DNA of 32,677 nucleotides from Rhodospirillales bacterium. Its GTDB lineage: Bacteria; Pseudomonadota; Alphaproteobacteria; Rhodospirillales; Shumkoniaceae. The first letter of the stretch is position 1. The number at the start of each line of letters is the position of its first letter. The stretch is from NCBI GenBank assembly GCA_028281785.1, contig JANQJG010000220.1:1-32677 (forward strand). The letters are read 5' to 3'. The notes beneath the pieces are model-generated. The model was not told the DNA's origin. It was given only the letters and a program-made list of their open reading frames with translations, and searched no databases. Below are positions 25,684-32,677 of the stretch, piece after piece. The position numbers and the translations under genes are program-made.

Positions 25684-28194
25684 ATGCAGATCTCGTCGGC
25701 CAGGGCCCGGATCGTCGCCGTTCTCGGCCCCACCAATACCGGCAAGACCCACCTCGCCATGGAGCGGATGCTCGGCCACCACTCCGGCATGATCGGCTTC
25801 CCGCTGCGCCTGCTCGCGCGCGAGAACTACGACCGCGCGGTGCGCCTTCGCGGCCGTAACCAGGTCGCCCTGATCACCGGCGAGGAGAAAATCGTCCCGG
25901 CCGGCGCACGTTACTTCCTGTGCACGGTGGAGGCGATGCCGCTGGACCGTCCGGTCGCCTTCCTGGGCGTCGACGAGATCCAGATGTGCGCCGACCCCGA
26001 TCGCGGCCACGTCTTCACCGACCGCCTGCTGCATGCCCGCGGCGAAAACGAGACCATGTTCATGGGCGCGGAGACGATCAAGCCGCTGATCCGGCGGCTG
26101 ATCCCCGACATCCGCTTCGAGAGCCGGCCGCGCTTCTCCACCCTCAGCTATACCGGAAGCCGCAAGATCACCCGCCTGCCCTCGCGTTCGGTGATGGTCG
26201 CCTTCTCGGCCGCCGACGTCTACACCATCGCCGAGCTCGTTCGCCGGCATCGCGGCGGCGCGGCGGTCGTCCTCGGCGCTCTCAGCCCGCGCACGCGCAA
26301 CGCCCAGGTGGCCATGTACCAAGCCGGCGAGGTCGACTATCTGGTGGCGACGGATGCGATCGGCATGGGCCTGAACATGGATGTCAACCATGTCGCCTTT
26401 GCCCAGACGCGCAAGTTCGACGGCCGCGTTCCCCGCCAGCTGACGCCCCCGGAGCTGGCCCAGATCGCCGGCCGCGCCGGCCGGCACATGAACGACGGGA
26501 CCTTCGGCACGACCAACGACATCGGGCCGTTGGACCCGGAGGTTATCGAGCGCATCGAGACCCACAGCTTCGACGCCCTGCGCACGGTCTTCTGGCGTAA
26601 TTCGCGCCTGCGCTATACCTCCCTCGCCGCGCTCCAGGCCTCTCTCGCGCAGCCGCCCGTGGCCGCCGGCCTGGTGCGGGCGCGGGCCGCCGATGACGAG
26701 CTCGCCCTCGCCGCCCTGGCCCGCGAGCCGGAGGTCGCGGGATTGGCCGATACGCCGGGCGCCGTGGGGCGGCTGTGGGATGTGTGCCGCATTCCCGATT
26801 TCGGCAATGTCCTGACCGACGGCCATACCCGTTTGCTCGCCCGCATCTATCGATATCTGATCGGTCCCGGCGGACGCCTGCCCACCGACTGGATCGCGGA
26901 ACACGTGAAGCGCGTCGACCGGGCGGACGGCGACATCGAAACCCTGGCCCAGCGGATCGCCAATATCCGAACCTGGACCTACGTCTCGTTCCACGGCGAC
27001 TGGTTGGAGGACGCGGTCGGTTGGCAAGAGCGCACCCGGGCCGTCGAGGACCGGCTGTCCGATGCCCTTCACGACCGCCTGACCCAGCGCTTCGTCGATC
27101 GCCGGACGGCGGTGCTGGTCAGACGCATGAAGGATCAGGCCGACCTGACGGCGGCGGTCAGCCGCAAGGGGGACGTTCTGGTGGAGGGCCATCACGTCGG
27201 CCGCCTGACCGCTTTCCGCTTCGCTGCCGACGAGGACGAGGGCGGCAACGGACGCCCCCACAAGGCGGTCACCAACGCGGCGTTGAAGGCATTGCGCGGC
27301 GAGGTCGACAGGCGCGTCACGGGTCTGGAGGCCGAGGCGGACGAGGCGTTCTCGCTGGCCGGCACGCGCATTCTGTGGCGGGGCGACGCCGTTGCCCGAC
27401 TGGCCAAGGGCCGCGATCCGCTCTCGCCCGCGATCGATCCGCTGGCCAGCGATCTGTTGGAAACGGCGCATCGGGACCGTGTTCGCGGACGGCTCGAAAC
27501 CTGGATGACGGCGCGCGTTTCGTCGGAGCTCAGGCCGATGCTGGCCGCGCGGGACGCCGGATTGGAGGGCGCCGCGCGCGGGCTCGTGTTCCAGCTCACG
27601 GAAGCATTGGGGGCCGTGCCACGGGTTCAGGCCGAGGCACAGATCGCCGCGCTGAGCCGCGACGATCGGCGGGCCCTGCGCCGCCTCGGCGTCCGCATCG
27701 GGCGGACCAGCGTGTTCTTCCCGGGCCTTTTGCGGCCCTCCGCCATCGCGCTGCGCGCGGTTCTGTGGACGGCCCATGAAGGTCTTACGACCGCGCCCGC
27801 TGCCGTCGCGGGGAACCGCCAATCGCTGCCGGCGGGAGAGGACGTGCCCGACCGGTTCTATGACGCTGTTGGTTATCGCCGTTTCAGAAAGTTGGCCGTG
27901 CGTATCGATGCCCTGGAGCGCCTGGCCGCCCGGGCATGGTCACTGTCCGCGAAGGGGCCGTTCGCCATAAGTCCCGACGTTGCGGCCCTGCTGGACTGCG
28001 ACGCCGAGGAGATGGGCGAGGTCTTGGCCGGGATCGGATTCCGTGCACGTCAAATGGATGAACAGCTGCGCTACGCACCGTCGCGAAAACAAAGGCCCCG
28101 CCGACCGTCGACATCCAAGCCGCACGGCCGCCGAACCCGGACCGCCGAACCGTCCCCCTTCGCGAAATTGCGCGACTTGGCCAAGCCGCAATGA
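25684..28194 (+). CDS. SUV3-like DExH-box RNA helicase
   Basis: This 836-residue superfamily 2 helicase is related to the mitochondrial degradosome helicase SUV3. Motifs seen are Walker A LGPTNTGKTH (about residues 15-24), DExH-type VDEIQM (about 97), GRAGRH within motif VI (about 262-267), and the SUV3-specific IGMGLNMDVNHVAF with RKFDG. A long C-terminal region is followed by a very basic tail (SRKQRPRRP to LAKPQ). The ATG at 25684 is preceded by GGAAGGGGGG; a GTG at 25624 is possible but lacks a site. The S4 RNA-binding gene overlaps its stop (ATGA), so the two proteins are likely made together and act on RNA. Confidence 0.93.
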   Translation: MQISSARARIVAVLGPTNTGKTHLAMERMLGHHSGMIGFPLRLLARENYDRAVRLRGRNQVALITGEEKIVPAGARYFLCTVEAMPLDRPVAFLGVDEIQMCADPDRGHVFTDRLLHARGENETMFMGAETIKPLIRRLIPDIRFESRPRFSTLSYTGSRKITRLPSRSVMVAFSAADVYTIAELVRRHRGGAAVVLGALSPRTRNAQVAMYQAGEVDYLVATDAIGMGLNMDVNHVAFAQTRKFDGRVPRQLTPPELAQIAGRAGRHMNDGTFGTTNDIGPLDPEVIERIETHSFDALRTVFWRNSRLRYTSLAALQASLAQPPVAAGLVRARAADDELALAALAREPEVAGLADTPGAVGRLWDVCRIPDFGNVLTDGHTRLLARIYRYLIGPGGRLPTDWIAEHVKRVDRADGDIETLAQRIANIRTWTYVSFHGDWLEDAVGWQERTRAVEDRLSDALHDRLTQRFVDRRTAVLVRRMKDQADLTAAVSRKGDVLVEGHHVGRLTAFRFAADEDEGGNGRPHKAVTNAALKALRGEVDRRVTGLEAEADEAFSLAGTRILWRGDAVARLAKGRDPLSPAIDPLASDLLETAHRDRVRGRLETWMTARVSSELRPMLAARDAGLEGAARGLVFQLTEALGAVPRVQAEAQIAALSRDDRRALRRLGVRIGRTSVFFPGLLRPSAIALRAVLWTAHEGLTTAPAAVAGNRQSLPAGEDVPDRFYDAVGYRRFRKLAVRIDALERLAARAWSLSAKGPFAISPDVAALLDCDAEEMGEVLAGIGFRARQMDEQLRYAPSRKQRPRRPSTSKPHGRRTRTAEPSPFAKLRDLAKPQ

Positions 28195-28577
28195 CCGCTG
28201 ACAGCCTGCGTGTCGACAGATGGCTGTGGTTCGCCCGTTTCTTCAAGAGCCGGACGACGGCCGCCAAGCTGTGCGCATCGGGACGTGTCCGCGTGAATGG
28301 CACGCCGGTCGACAAGGCCCACCACGCGGTTCGCGTCGGGGACGTGCTCACCTTTCCACAGGGACGGGAAATCCGCGTGATCGAGATCCGGGCCCTGGGA
28401 CAGCGACGCGGGCCCGCCCCGGAAGCCCAGACGCTCTATGCCGACTTGCAGCCGCCTTTGCCGCGCGGGGGCGAGGGTTCGGCCAAGGCCGACACGGCAC
28501 GGCGCGAGCGGGGCGCGGGGCGTCCGACCAAAGCGGACCGCCGCGCCATCGACCGATTGAGGGGGAATATGGAATGA
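28191..28577 (+). CDS. S4-domain RNA-binding protein, Hsp15 (HslR)-like
   Basis: This 128-residue protein has an N-terminal S4 domain (about residues 6-70): LRVDRWLWFARFFKSRTTAAKL, then SGRVRVNGTPVDKAHHAVRVGDVLTF (quoted in two parts; Arg/Lys face RNA). It resembles Hsp15, which in E. coli rescues stalled 50S subunits carrying nascent chains. The C-terminal half is charged and disordered (RRERGAGRPTKADRR). It overlaps the helicase stop and the start of the next gene by four bases on both sides, a clear operon. Confidence 0.9.
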   Translation: MTADSLRVDRWLWFARFFKSRTTAAKLCASGRVRVNGTPVDKAHHAVRVGDVLTFPQGREIRVIEIRALGQRRGPAPEAQTLYADLQPPLPRGGEGSAKADTARRERGAGRPTKADRRAIDRLRGNME

Positions 28578-29149
28578 CCAAGAAAACGCGAATGCTGACG
28601 GCTGGAGACGGATGTCGCCGGATCTTCGGGGGAAGGGCGGTCATCCTTGCGGCCCTCATAGTGGCGATGGCGGCTGTACCGGCCCGCGGGGCCTACATCC
28701 TCTACTATCATACCTTCGGGGACTGGACGGTCATCTGCACGCGCGACGAGCCGACCGGCCGCAAGGACTGCACCCTTACCGCGCCGCCGCCTTCGCTCGG
28801 GTCCCGGGAGGGCTCGGCCAGCATCGAGGTTTCCGAGCGGGGATCGGAAGGGCCCACCGTCACCATCCGGATCTATCACCCGATCGACGGGACCGCGGCG
28901 TCCGAGCTTTGGATCGATTCCAAGGAATCCCTCCCGATCACGGCCTCGCGGGTGGGCGAAGCCCGGTGGCGGGACAACGAGGCCCGGACGCTGATCAAGC
29001 GGTTCGAGACCGGTGAAATGCTGCTTCTGAACACGAGGGCACCGGGGGTCCCCCAACCCTACCAGACGGTCGTCTCGCTTCTGGGATTCAAGCAGGCGCT
29101 CGCCACCTATCGAGACGGCCTTCGGCATTATGGCATCAACGGCCGTTGA
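28574..29149 (+). CDS. Secreted IalB-like protein
   Basis: This 191-residue protein has a basic start and a long hydrophobic stretch (GRAVILAALIVAMAAVPARG, about residues 20-39), a signal peptide or anchor. The mature part begins with HTFGDWTVICTRDEPTGRKDC, which matches the FGDW-V-C opening of invasion-associated locus B proteins, and ends with a VVSLLGFKQAL segment like their last strand. Two cysteines could form a disulfide. The ATG at 28574 overlaps the S4 stop (ATGA) with GAGGGGGAAT upstream. The middle is divergent, so IalB-like is a family-level call only. Function in a non-pathogen is unknown. Confidence 0.72.
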   Translation: MTKKTRMLTAGDGCRRIFGGRAVILAALIVAMAAVPARGAYILYYHTFGDWTVICTRDEPTGRKDCTLTAPPPSLGSREGSASIEVSERGSEGPTVTIRIYHPIDGTAASELWIDSKESLPITASRVGEARWRDNEARTLIKRFETGEMLLLNTRAPGVPQPYQTVVSLLGFKQALATYRDGLRHYGINGR

Positions 29150-29202
29150 GCGGCGCGGCGGCAAGCTTGCTCCACCCTTCCCGGCTGTGATACGCAGCAT
29201 GA

Positions 29203-29679
29203 ATGCTTCCGAAACTCAAAGAGCTTTTCTTCGGTGAGGCGGCATCCGAGACCCAGGGCGATGCCGCCGCCGACAAGCTTCATCTCGCCGCCGCGGCGCT
29301 GCTCGTCGAGGCGGCGCGTCTCGACGGACGGTTCGACGAGGACGAGCGGCGCACCATCGGCAGCCTTCTGGAGCTCCACTTCTCGCTTTCGGCCGAGGAC
29401 GCGAGGACTTTGATCGAAGCCGGCGAGGAACGGGTCTCGGACTCGACCCAGCTCTACGGTTTCACGCGGGTCATCAAAGACAAATTGTCACCGGCCGAGA
29501 GGCTGCTGATTGTTGAAATGTTGTGGGAAGTGGCTTACGCCGATGGAGAGCTACACGATTATGAGGCCGGCCTCGTCCGACGTGTCGCTGGCCTGTTGTT
29601 CGTCGAGGACCGCGACAGCGGCGCCGCCCGCAAGCGGGTTCTCGCGCGGCTTGACTCGCTGAAGGGGCAACATAAGTAA
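29203..29679 (+). CDS. TerB-family (tellurite resistance-like) helical protein
   Basis: This 158-residue cytoplasmic protein is all helical. The TerB-type core includes [20 protein letters not shown] (about residues 32-51), with the acidic D-G-x-x-D-x-x-E pattern that repeats in the second half as [19 protein letters not shown]. Acidic residues of this duplicated motif bind metal in TerB. There is no ter operon here, so a role in tellurite resistance should not be assumed; single TerB proteins are common in alphaproteobacteria. It stands between the IalB-like gene and fdxA on the same strand. Confidence 0.86.
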   Translation: MLPKLKELFFGEAASETQGDAAADKLHLAAAALLVEAARLDGRFDEDERRTIGSLLELHFSLSAEDARTLIEAGEERVSDSTQLYGFTRVIKDKLSPAERLLIVEMLWEVAYADGELHDYEAGLVRRVAGLLFVEDRDSGAARKRVLARLDSLKGQHK

Positions 29680-29732
29680 ATGGGCCGAAACATGGTCCCG
29701 TTGGAATTGAAAAGGCTGAAGAGAACCGCCCG

Positions 29733-30068
29733 ATGACCTATGTCGTCACTGAAAATTGCATCAAATGCAAGTTTATGGATTGCGTTGAAGTGTGCCCCGT
29801 CGACTGCTTCTACGAGGGGGAGAATTTTCTTGTGATTAATCCGGACGAGTGCATCGATTGCGGTGTCTGCGAACCGGAATGCCCGGCCGAGGCCATCCTG
29901 CCCGATACCGAGGCCGGAATCGAGGAGTGGGTGGAAATCAACCGCAGTTTCTCCGAGCAATGGCCCAACATCACGCGCAAGGGCGAACCTATGCCGGATT
30001 CCGAGGAATGGAAGGGCAAACCGGACAAGCGGCAGCATCTGAGCAAAAATCCGGGCAAAGGGACCTGA
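29733..30068 (+). CDS. fdxA: Seven-iron ferredoxin FdxA
   Basis: This 111-residue electron carrier has one [3Fe-4S] and one [4Fe-4S] cluster. Cysteines lie at 9, 12, 17, 21, 25, 40, 43, 46 and 50, the same spacing as Azotobacter FdI-type ferredoxins. The C-terminal extension (about 60-111) is family-typical. The start [17 protein letters not shown] is canonical. It is followed by carD after 264 bp, a neighbourhood found in other alphaproteobacteria. The electron partner is unknown. Confidence 0.97.
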   Translation: MTYVVTENCIKCKFMDCVEVCPVDCFYEGENFLVINPDECIDCGVCEPECPAEAILPDTEAGIEEWVEINRSFSEQWPNITRKGEPMPDSEEWKGKPDKRQHLSKNPGKGT

Positions 30069-30117
30069 TTTCCGGCCCTTCGAGAAACCTGTGGTCGCCG
30101 CACCCGGGTACTAGGTT

Positions 30118-30139
30118 TTATGACAAAATTGTGTTATAA
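30118..30139. promoter_or_regulatory. Operator-like palindrome overlapping a possible -10 box
   Basis: A 22-bp imperfect palindrome in which 9 of 11 base pairs are symmetric; the left half starts TTATGACA and the right half ends GTGTTATAA. The last six bases, TTATAA, could serve as a -10 element for carD. No repressor can be assigned. Confidence 0.35.
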
Positions 30140-30238
30140 GTGCTTCGAGATCGATTCATCTCGGTCTCAAAGGGTGGGTCAATCCGTCCGGCCGATACCC
30201 TGGGGAGGGGTCTGATTGGAAATCCTAGGCGCGGGAGG

Positions 30239-30273
30239 CGCCCGACGTCGGTACGTCGGGTGCGTGTGTTTTT
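30239..30273 (+). terminator. Terminator-like hairpin in the fdxA-carD gap
   Basis: The stem CGCCCGACG (30239-30247) / CGTCGGGTG (30254-30262, with one G-T pair) has a 6-nt loop and, after TGTG, five T residues (30269-30273). It could end fdxA transcription, or act within the carD leader if transcription starts at the upstream palindrome. The distance between stem and T-run makes it weak. Confidence 0.4.
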
Positions 30274-30332
30274 GCGATCACTTGGCATGAGCCTTGGACA
30301 CAACGATTCGAGGGAAAAGAGAAGAGACTGAA

Positions 30333-30830
30333 ATGGGAAAAAAGACTGAGTACGCAGCCGGTGACTGGGTTGTGTATCCTACCCACGGTGTGGGATCGGT
30401 CACGGCCATCGAAACCCAAGACGTGGCGGGCCTTACCCTGGAGATGCTTGTCATCTCGTTCCCCCGTGACCGCATGACGCTGAGGGTTCCGGTCAACAAG
30501 GTCCCGACCTCCGGCCTGCGTAAGCTGAGCACGCAAAAGATCATGAAGGACGCGCTCTCGACCCTCAAGGGACGGGCCCGGGTAAAACGTGCCATGTGGA
30601 GCCGGCGGGCCCAGGAATACGAGGCCAAGATCAACTCGGGCGATCCCGTCTCCATCGCCGAGGTGGTTCGTGATCTCCACCGGCGCGTCGATCAGCCGGA
30701 TCAGTCCTTCAGCGAGCGGCAGATCTACGAAGCGGCGCTGGATCGCCTCGCCTGCGAGCTCGCGGCGGTCGAGAACATCGATCGCGACAAGGCGGCCGAA
30801 AAGCTGGAAGAAATGCTGATGGCGGCTTAG
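30333..30830 (+). CDS. carD: CarD family transcription regulator (CdnL-like)
   Basis: CarD binds the RNA polymerase beta subunit and stabilises open promoter complexes, often at rRNA promoters. The 165-residue protein has the N-terminal RNAP-interacting domain (about 6-60; YAAGDWVVYPTHGVGSVTAIE, then VPVNKVPTSGLRKL). A helical C-terminal DNA-contacting domain follows (RVKRAMWSRRAQEYEAKI to AEKLEEMLMAA). The ATG at 30333 gives MGKKTEYAAGDWVVYP, the usual start; a TTG 39 bases upstream is unlikely. The leader is about 190 nt if the upstream TTATAA is used, and contains two hairpins. Confidence 0.95.
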   Translation: MGKKTEYAAGDWVVYPTHGVGSVTAIETQDVAGLTLEMLVISFPRDRMTLRVPVNKVPTSGLRKLSTQKIMKDALSTLKGRARVKRAMWSRRAQEYEAKINSGDPVSIAEVVRDLHRRVDQPDQSFSERQIYEAALDRLACELAAVENIDRDKAAEKLEEMLMAA

Positions 30831-30849
30831 GCCGCCATCGCGGCGCCAA

Positions 30850-31308
30850 TTGTCTGTTCGGATCGTATCCGGGGGCCAGACGGGCGTCGACCGCGCGGCG
30901 CTGGATGTCGCCCTCGAACTCGGGATACCCTGCGGCGGCTGGGTGCCCCGGGGACGCCGCGCCGAGGACGGCGTGGTCCCGCCCATCTATCCCATGCGCG
31001 AAACGCGGTCACGCGCCTATCAGACCCGAACCCGCGAGAACGCCCGGGATTCCGACGCAACGCTGATCCTTACGCGGGGCGCGCCCACGGGCGGGACGGC
31101 GTATACCGTCGAATGTGCCGAATCCCTGGGCCGCCCCTATTTCATCGTGGATTTCGACGCCGAGACCGATTGCCACGCGGTGCGCCGGTGGATCGAGAGC
31201 AACGGTATCGGCGTGCTCAACGTGGCCGGCCCCCGCGCGAGCACCGCGCCCGGGATCTATGAGGACGCCCGGCGGTTCCTGCTGAGTCTTCTCTCGGAAA
31301 GGCGCTGA
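30850..31308 (+). CDS. Putative molybdenum-cofactor carrier, SLOG/YpsA-like
   Basis: This 152-residue protein has an N-terminal nucleotide-binding motif VRIVSGGQTGVDRAALDVAL (residues 3-22), a GGWVPRGRRAEDG loop and the LILTRGAPTGGTAYTV segment. These are characteristic of PF12694 molybdenum carrier proteins of the SLOG fold. Such proteins bind molybdopterin cofactor or related nucleotides. The best start is TTG at 30850, 19 bases after the carD stop; no in-frame ATG lies nearby and no strong ribosome site is seen, so expression may rely on carD translation. No molybdoenzyme gene is in the window. Confidence 0.85.
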   Translation: MSVRIVSGGQTGVDRAALDVALELGIPCGGWVPRGRRAEDGVVPPIYPMRETRSRAYQTRTRENARDSDATLILTRGAPTGGTAYTVECAESLGRPYFIVDFDAETDCHAVRRWIESNGIGVLNVAGPRASTAPGIYEDARRFLLSLLSERR

Positions 31309-31361
31309 AGCCAAGCCAACGCTTCCCCATATGCCCTTTACGGCAGCGAGAGGAGGTGGGG

Positions 31362-32444
31362 ATGGCGGCGCGCGTCCTTGTTTTACTGGGAACGAAGAAA
31401 GGGGCCTTCATCTTCGAAAGCGATTCGGAGAGGCGCTCATGGGAGCTTCGCGGGCCTTTTTGCGAGACCTGGCCGATGAACCATGTGATCGCCGATCCGG
31501 CGACCGCTACGATCTATGGCGGCGGCGGCGACGCGTGGTTCGGCCCCGCGGTCTGGAAATCCACGGATCTGGGCAAAACCTGGACGCATTCGAGCGAGGG
31601 GCTGGCCTATGAGGCCGGCGAAGAGCCGATCAAGTCGGTTTGGAGCGTGGCGCCAGGCGCGAACGGCCTCTATGCGGGCGTCGAGCCGGCCGGTCTGTTC
31701 CGGAGCGAGGATGGCGGCCAGTCCTGGCGGCATGTCGCCGGATTGCGAGATCACCCGTCGCGGACCGAGTGGCAGCCGGGTGGAGGCGGGCTCATCCTGC
31801 ATTCCATCCTCCGTCACCCCGACGACGACGGGCGGCTTTGGGTCGCGATCTCCGCGGGTGGCGTGTTCCACACCGCGGACGGCGGCGAGAGCTGGGAAGC
31901 GCGGAACCGGGGCACCAGGGCCGACTTCCTGCCGGAGGGCCAGAACTATCCCGAATACGGCCAGTGCGTGCACAGCCTGGTGATGGCGCCAGGGATGCCG
32001 GACCGCCTGTATCAGCAGAACCACTGCGGCATGTATCGCTCCGAGGACGGAGGCCAAAACTGGGAGAGCATCGAGGCGGGTCTGCCCTCGACATTCGGTT
32101 TTCCCGCCGCGGCCGACCCCCGGGACCCGGCGACGCTCTTTCTGGTCCCGCTCAACGGCGACATCGCCGGCAGATATGTTCCCGATGGAAAGGCCGCCGT
32201 CTGGCGCACCCGGGACGGCGGCGACAGCTGGCAGGACCTGCGGGAGGGCCTGCCCCAACAGAACGTGTTCTTCGGCGTGCTGCGCCAAGCCATGGCCACC
32301 GACCGGCTCGAACCGACGGGCGTCTATTTTGGGACCAATACGGGCACGCTGTTCGCCAGCGCCGACCAAGGCGAACGCTGGAGCTGCGTGGCTCAGCACC
32401 TGCCACCGATCTTCTCGGTCGAGACGCTGATCGTCGATACCTAG
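31362..32444 (+). CDS. Asp-box (BNR) beta-propeller glycosidase-like protein
   Basis: This 360-residue protein has six sialidase-type Asp-box motifs: STDLGKTW, SEDGGQSW, TADGGESW, SEDGGQNW, TRDGGDSW and SADQGERW. It is predicted to be a beta-propeller of the sortilin/VPS10 or YCF48-like group. There is no signal peptide, so it is probably cytoplasmic. No sialidase catalytic triad is obvious, and an enzymatic role should not be assumed. The ATG at 31362 is chosen because AGGAGG (31351-31356) is upstream; the GTG at 31356 overlaps that site. Its TAG stop is part of the CTAG that begins palindromic element copy C. Confidence 0.87.
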   Translation: MAARVLVLLGTKKGAFIFESDSERRSWELRGPFCETWPMNHVIADPATATIYGGGGDAWFGPAVWKSTDLGKTWTHSSEGLAYEAGEEPIKSVWSVAPGANGLYAGVEPAGLFRSEDGGQSWRHVAGLRDHPSRTEWQPGGGGLILHSILRHPDDDGRLWVAISAGGVFHTADGGESWEARNRGTRADFLPEGQNYPEYGQCVHSLVMAPGMPDRLYQQNHCGMYRSEDGGQNWESIEAGLPSTFGFPAAADPRDPATLFLVPLNGDIAGRYVPDGKAAVWRTRDGGDSWQDLREGLPQQNVFFGVLRQAMATDRLEPTGVYFGTNTGTLFASADQGERWSCVAQHLPPIFSVETLIVDT

Positions 32445-32584
32445 ATCAGATCGCGATTAAATGGAATCGCTCTACAATACCATTTAATCGCCTGAATCGG
32501 CACACGAACTTGTTGATTCTCGTGTGATTCAGCTTCCGAAGTCGGGCACACATAATGTGCCCGACTTCGGAACCATCACACTAG
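32441..32584. repeat. CTAG-bounded multi-hairpin element, copy C (mosaic)
   Basis: The element runs from CTAG (32441-32444) to CTAG (32581-32584). It has three 39-nt modules: 32453-32491 (12-bp stem, 15-nt loop), 32493-32531 (TGAATC to GATTCA) and 32534-32572 (perfect 17-bp stem, 5-nt loop). The first module matches unit 1 of the element nested in copy B; the second and third match copies A and B. It is therefore a mosaic of the two types, joined near TGAATC. Its left CTAG supplies the stop of the propeller gene and its right CTAG abuts an IS630-like end. Confidence 0.87.
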
Positions 32585-32677
32585 AGCGTGTCGCATTTAA
32601 TTGGTCTCATAGCCTGCGGCGGTGAAGTAGTTTTCGCATTCCTGTCTTGAATAGAGGTCGCAAACGGCGCCGGCGGC
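32585..32677 (-). mobile_element. IS630-type insertion sequence, right part truncated by window edge
   Basis: From the CTAG at 32581 the sequence continues AGCGTGTCGCATTTAATTGG, read as the terminal repeat of an IS630-like element, and then the 3' end of its transposase gene. IS630 elements insert at TA, with a known preference for CTAG. The rest lies outside the window. Confidence 0.6.
32597..32677 (-). CDS. Transposase, IS630 type, C-terminal fragment (gene continues beyond window)
   Basis: Reading the minus strand from the window edge gives 26 codons and a TAA stop: AVCDLYSRQECENYFTAAGYETN at the end. The pattern QECENYFTAAGY is typical of the last residues of IS630-family DDE transposases. 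It is too short for the track of open frames but clear by motif. Whether the remainder is intact cannot be judged. Confidence 0.65.
   Translation of the reverse strand, partial: AAGAVCDLYSRQECENYFTAAGYETN

Noticed and set aside
29203..29679. Tellurite resistance operon
   Set aside because: Only a single TerB-like gene is present, with no terACDEZ neighbours.

Overview
The window looks like chromosomal DNA of a high-GC alphaproteobacterium, probably of a Rhodospirillales-like lineage. This is inferred from gene content and neighbourhood: a ccm cluster divergent from aconitase acnA, a SUV3-type helicase / S4 / fdxA / carD block, a TRAP transporter, DUF1223 and IalB-like proteins, and frequent GTG starts with GTGA/ATGA stop-start overlaps. 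No 16S or other taxonomic marker is present, so a genus cannot be named.

Layout. 1-2.3 kb: a six-helix membrane class III nucleotide cyclase, convergent with a Nudix hydrolase plus a small unknown gene. 2.4-4.4 kb: an HBM/HAMP chemoreceptor-like protein whose signalling tip is degenerate. 4.5-5.7 kb: phosphoglycerate kinase. 5.9-10.2 kb: a TRAP transporter in the unusual order M-P-Q, facing a FAD-dependent oxidoreductase. 10.3-17.4 kb: a complete, tightly coupled cytochrome c maturation operon ccmABCDEFGHI on the minus strand. 17.4-17.9 kb: a 508-bp divergent intergenic region with many hairpins. 17.9-20.6 kb: acnA. 20.9-21.35 kb: a glycine-zipper envelope protein. 21.35-22.0 kb: a pile-up of small mobile palindromic elements ending in a strong terminator. 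22.1-24.8 kb: DUF1223 protein and HtpG, tail to tail. 24.9-29.7 kb: pcm, SUV3-like helicase, Hsp15-like S4 protein, IalB-like protein and TerB-like protein. 29.7-31.3 kb: fdxA, carD and a putative molybdenum-cofactor carrier. 31.4-32.4 kb: a six-Asp-box beta-propeller protein. The right edge holds another palindromic element abutting the 3' end of an IS630-type transposase gene.

Most genes are housekeeping: carbon metabolism (pgk, acnA), c-type cytochrome assembly, protein repair and folding (pcm, htpG), RNA handling (helicase, S4) and transcription control (carD). The most interesting content is non-coding. A family of about 133-144 bp elements bounded by CTAG is built from successive hairpins, several of exactly 39 nt. 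They occur at 4401-4533, 21624-21893 and 32441-32584. They show compensatory changes in the hairpin arms, exchange of modules between copies, and one nested insertion that can be compared with two empty sites. Their ends supply the TAG stop codons of three flanking genes. The ends resemble the terminus of the adjacent IS630-like element, which suggests non-autonomous elements that use CTAG targets. A separate 265-bp inverted-repeat element, also flanked by CTAG, sits beside the middle copy.
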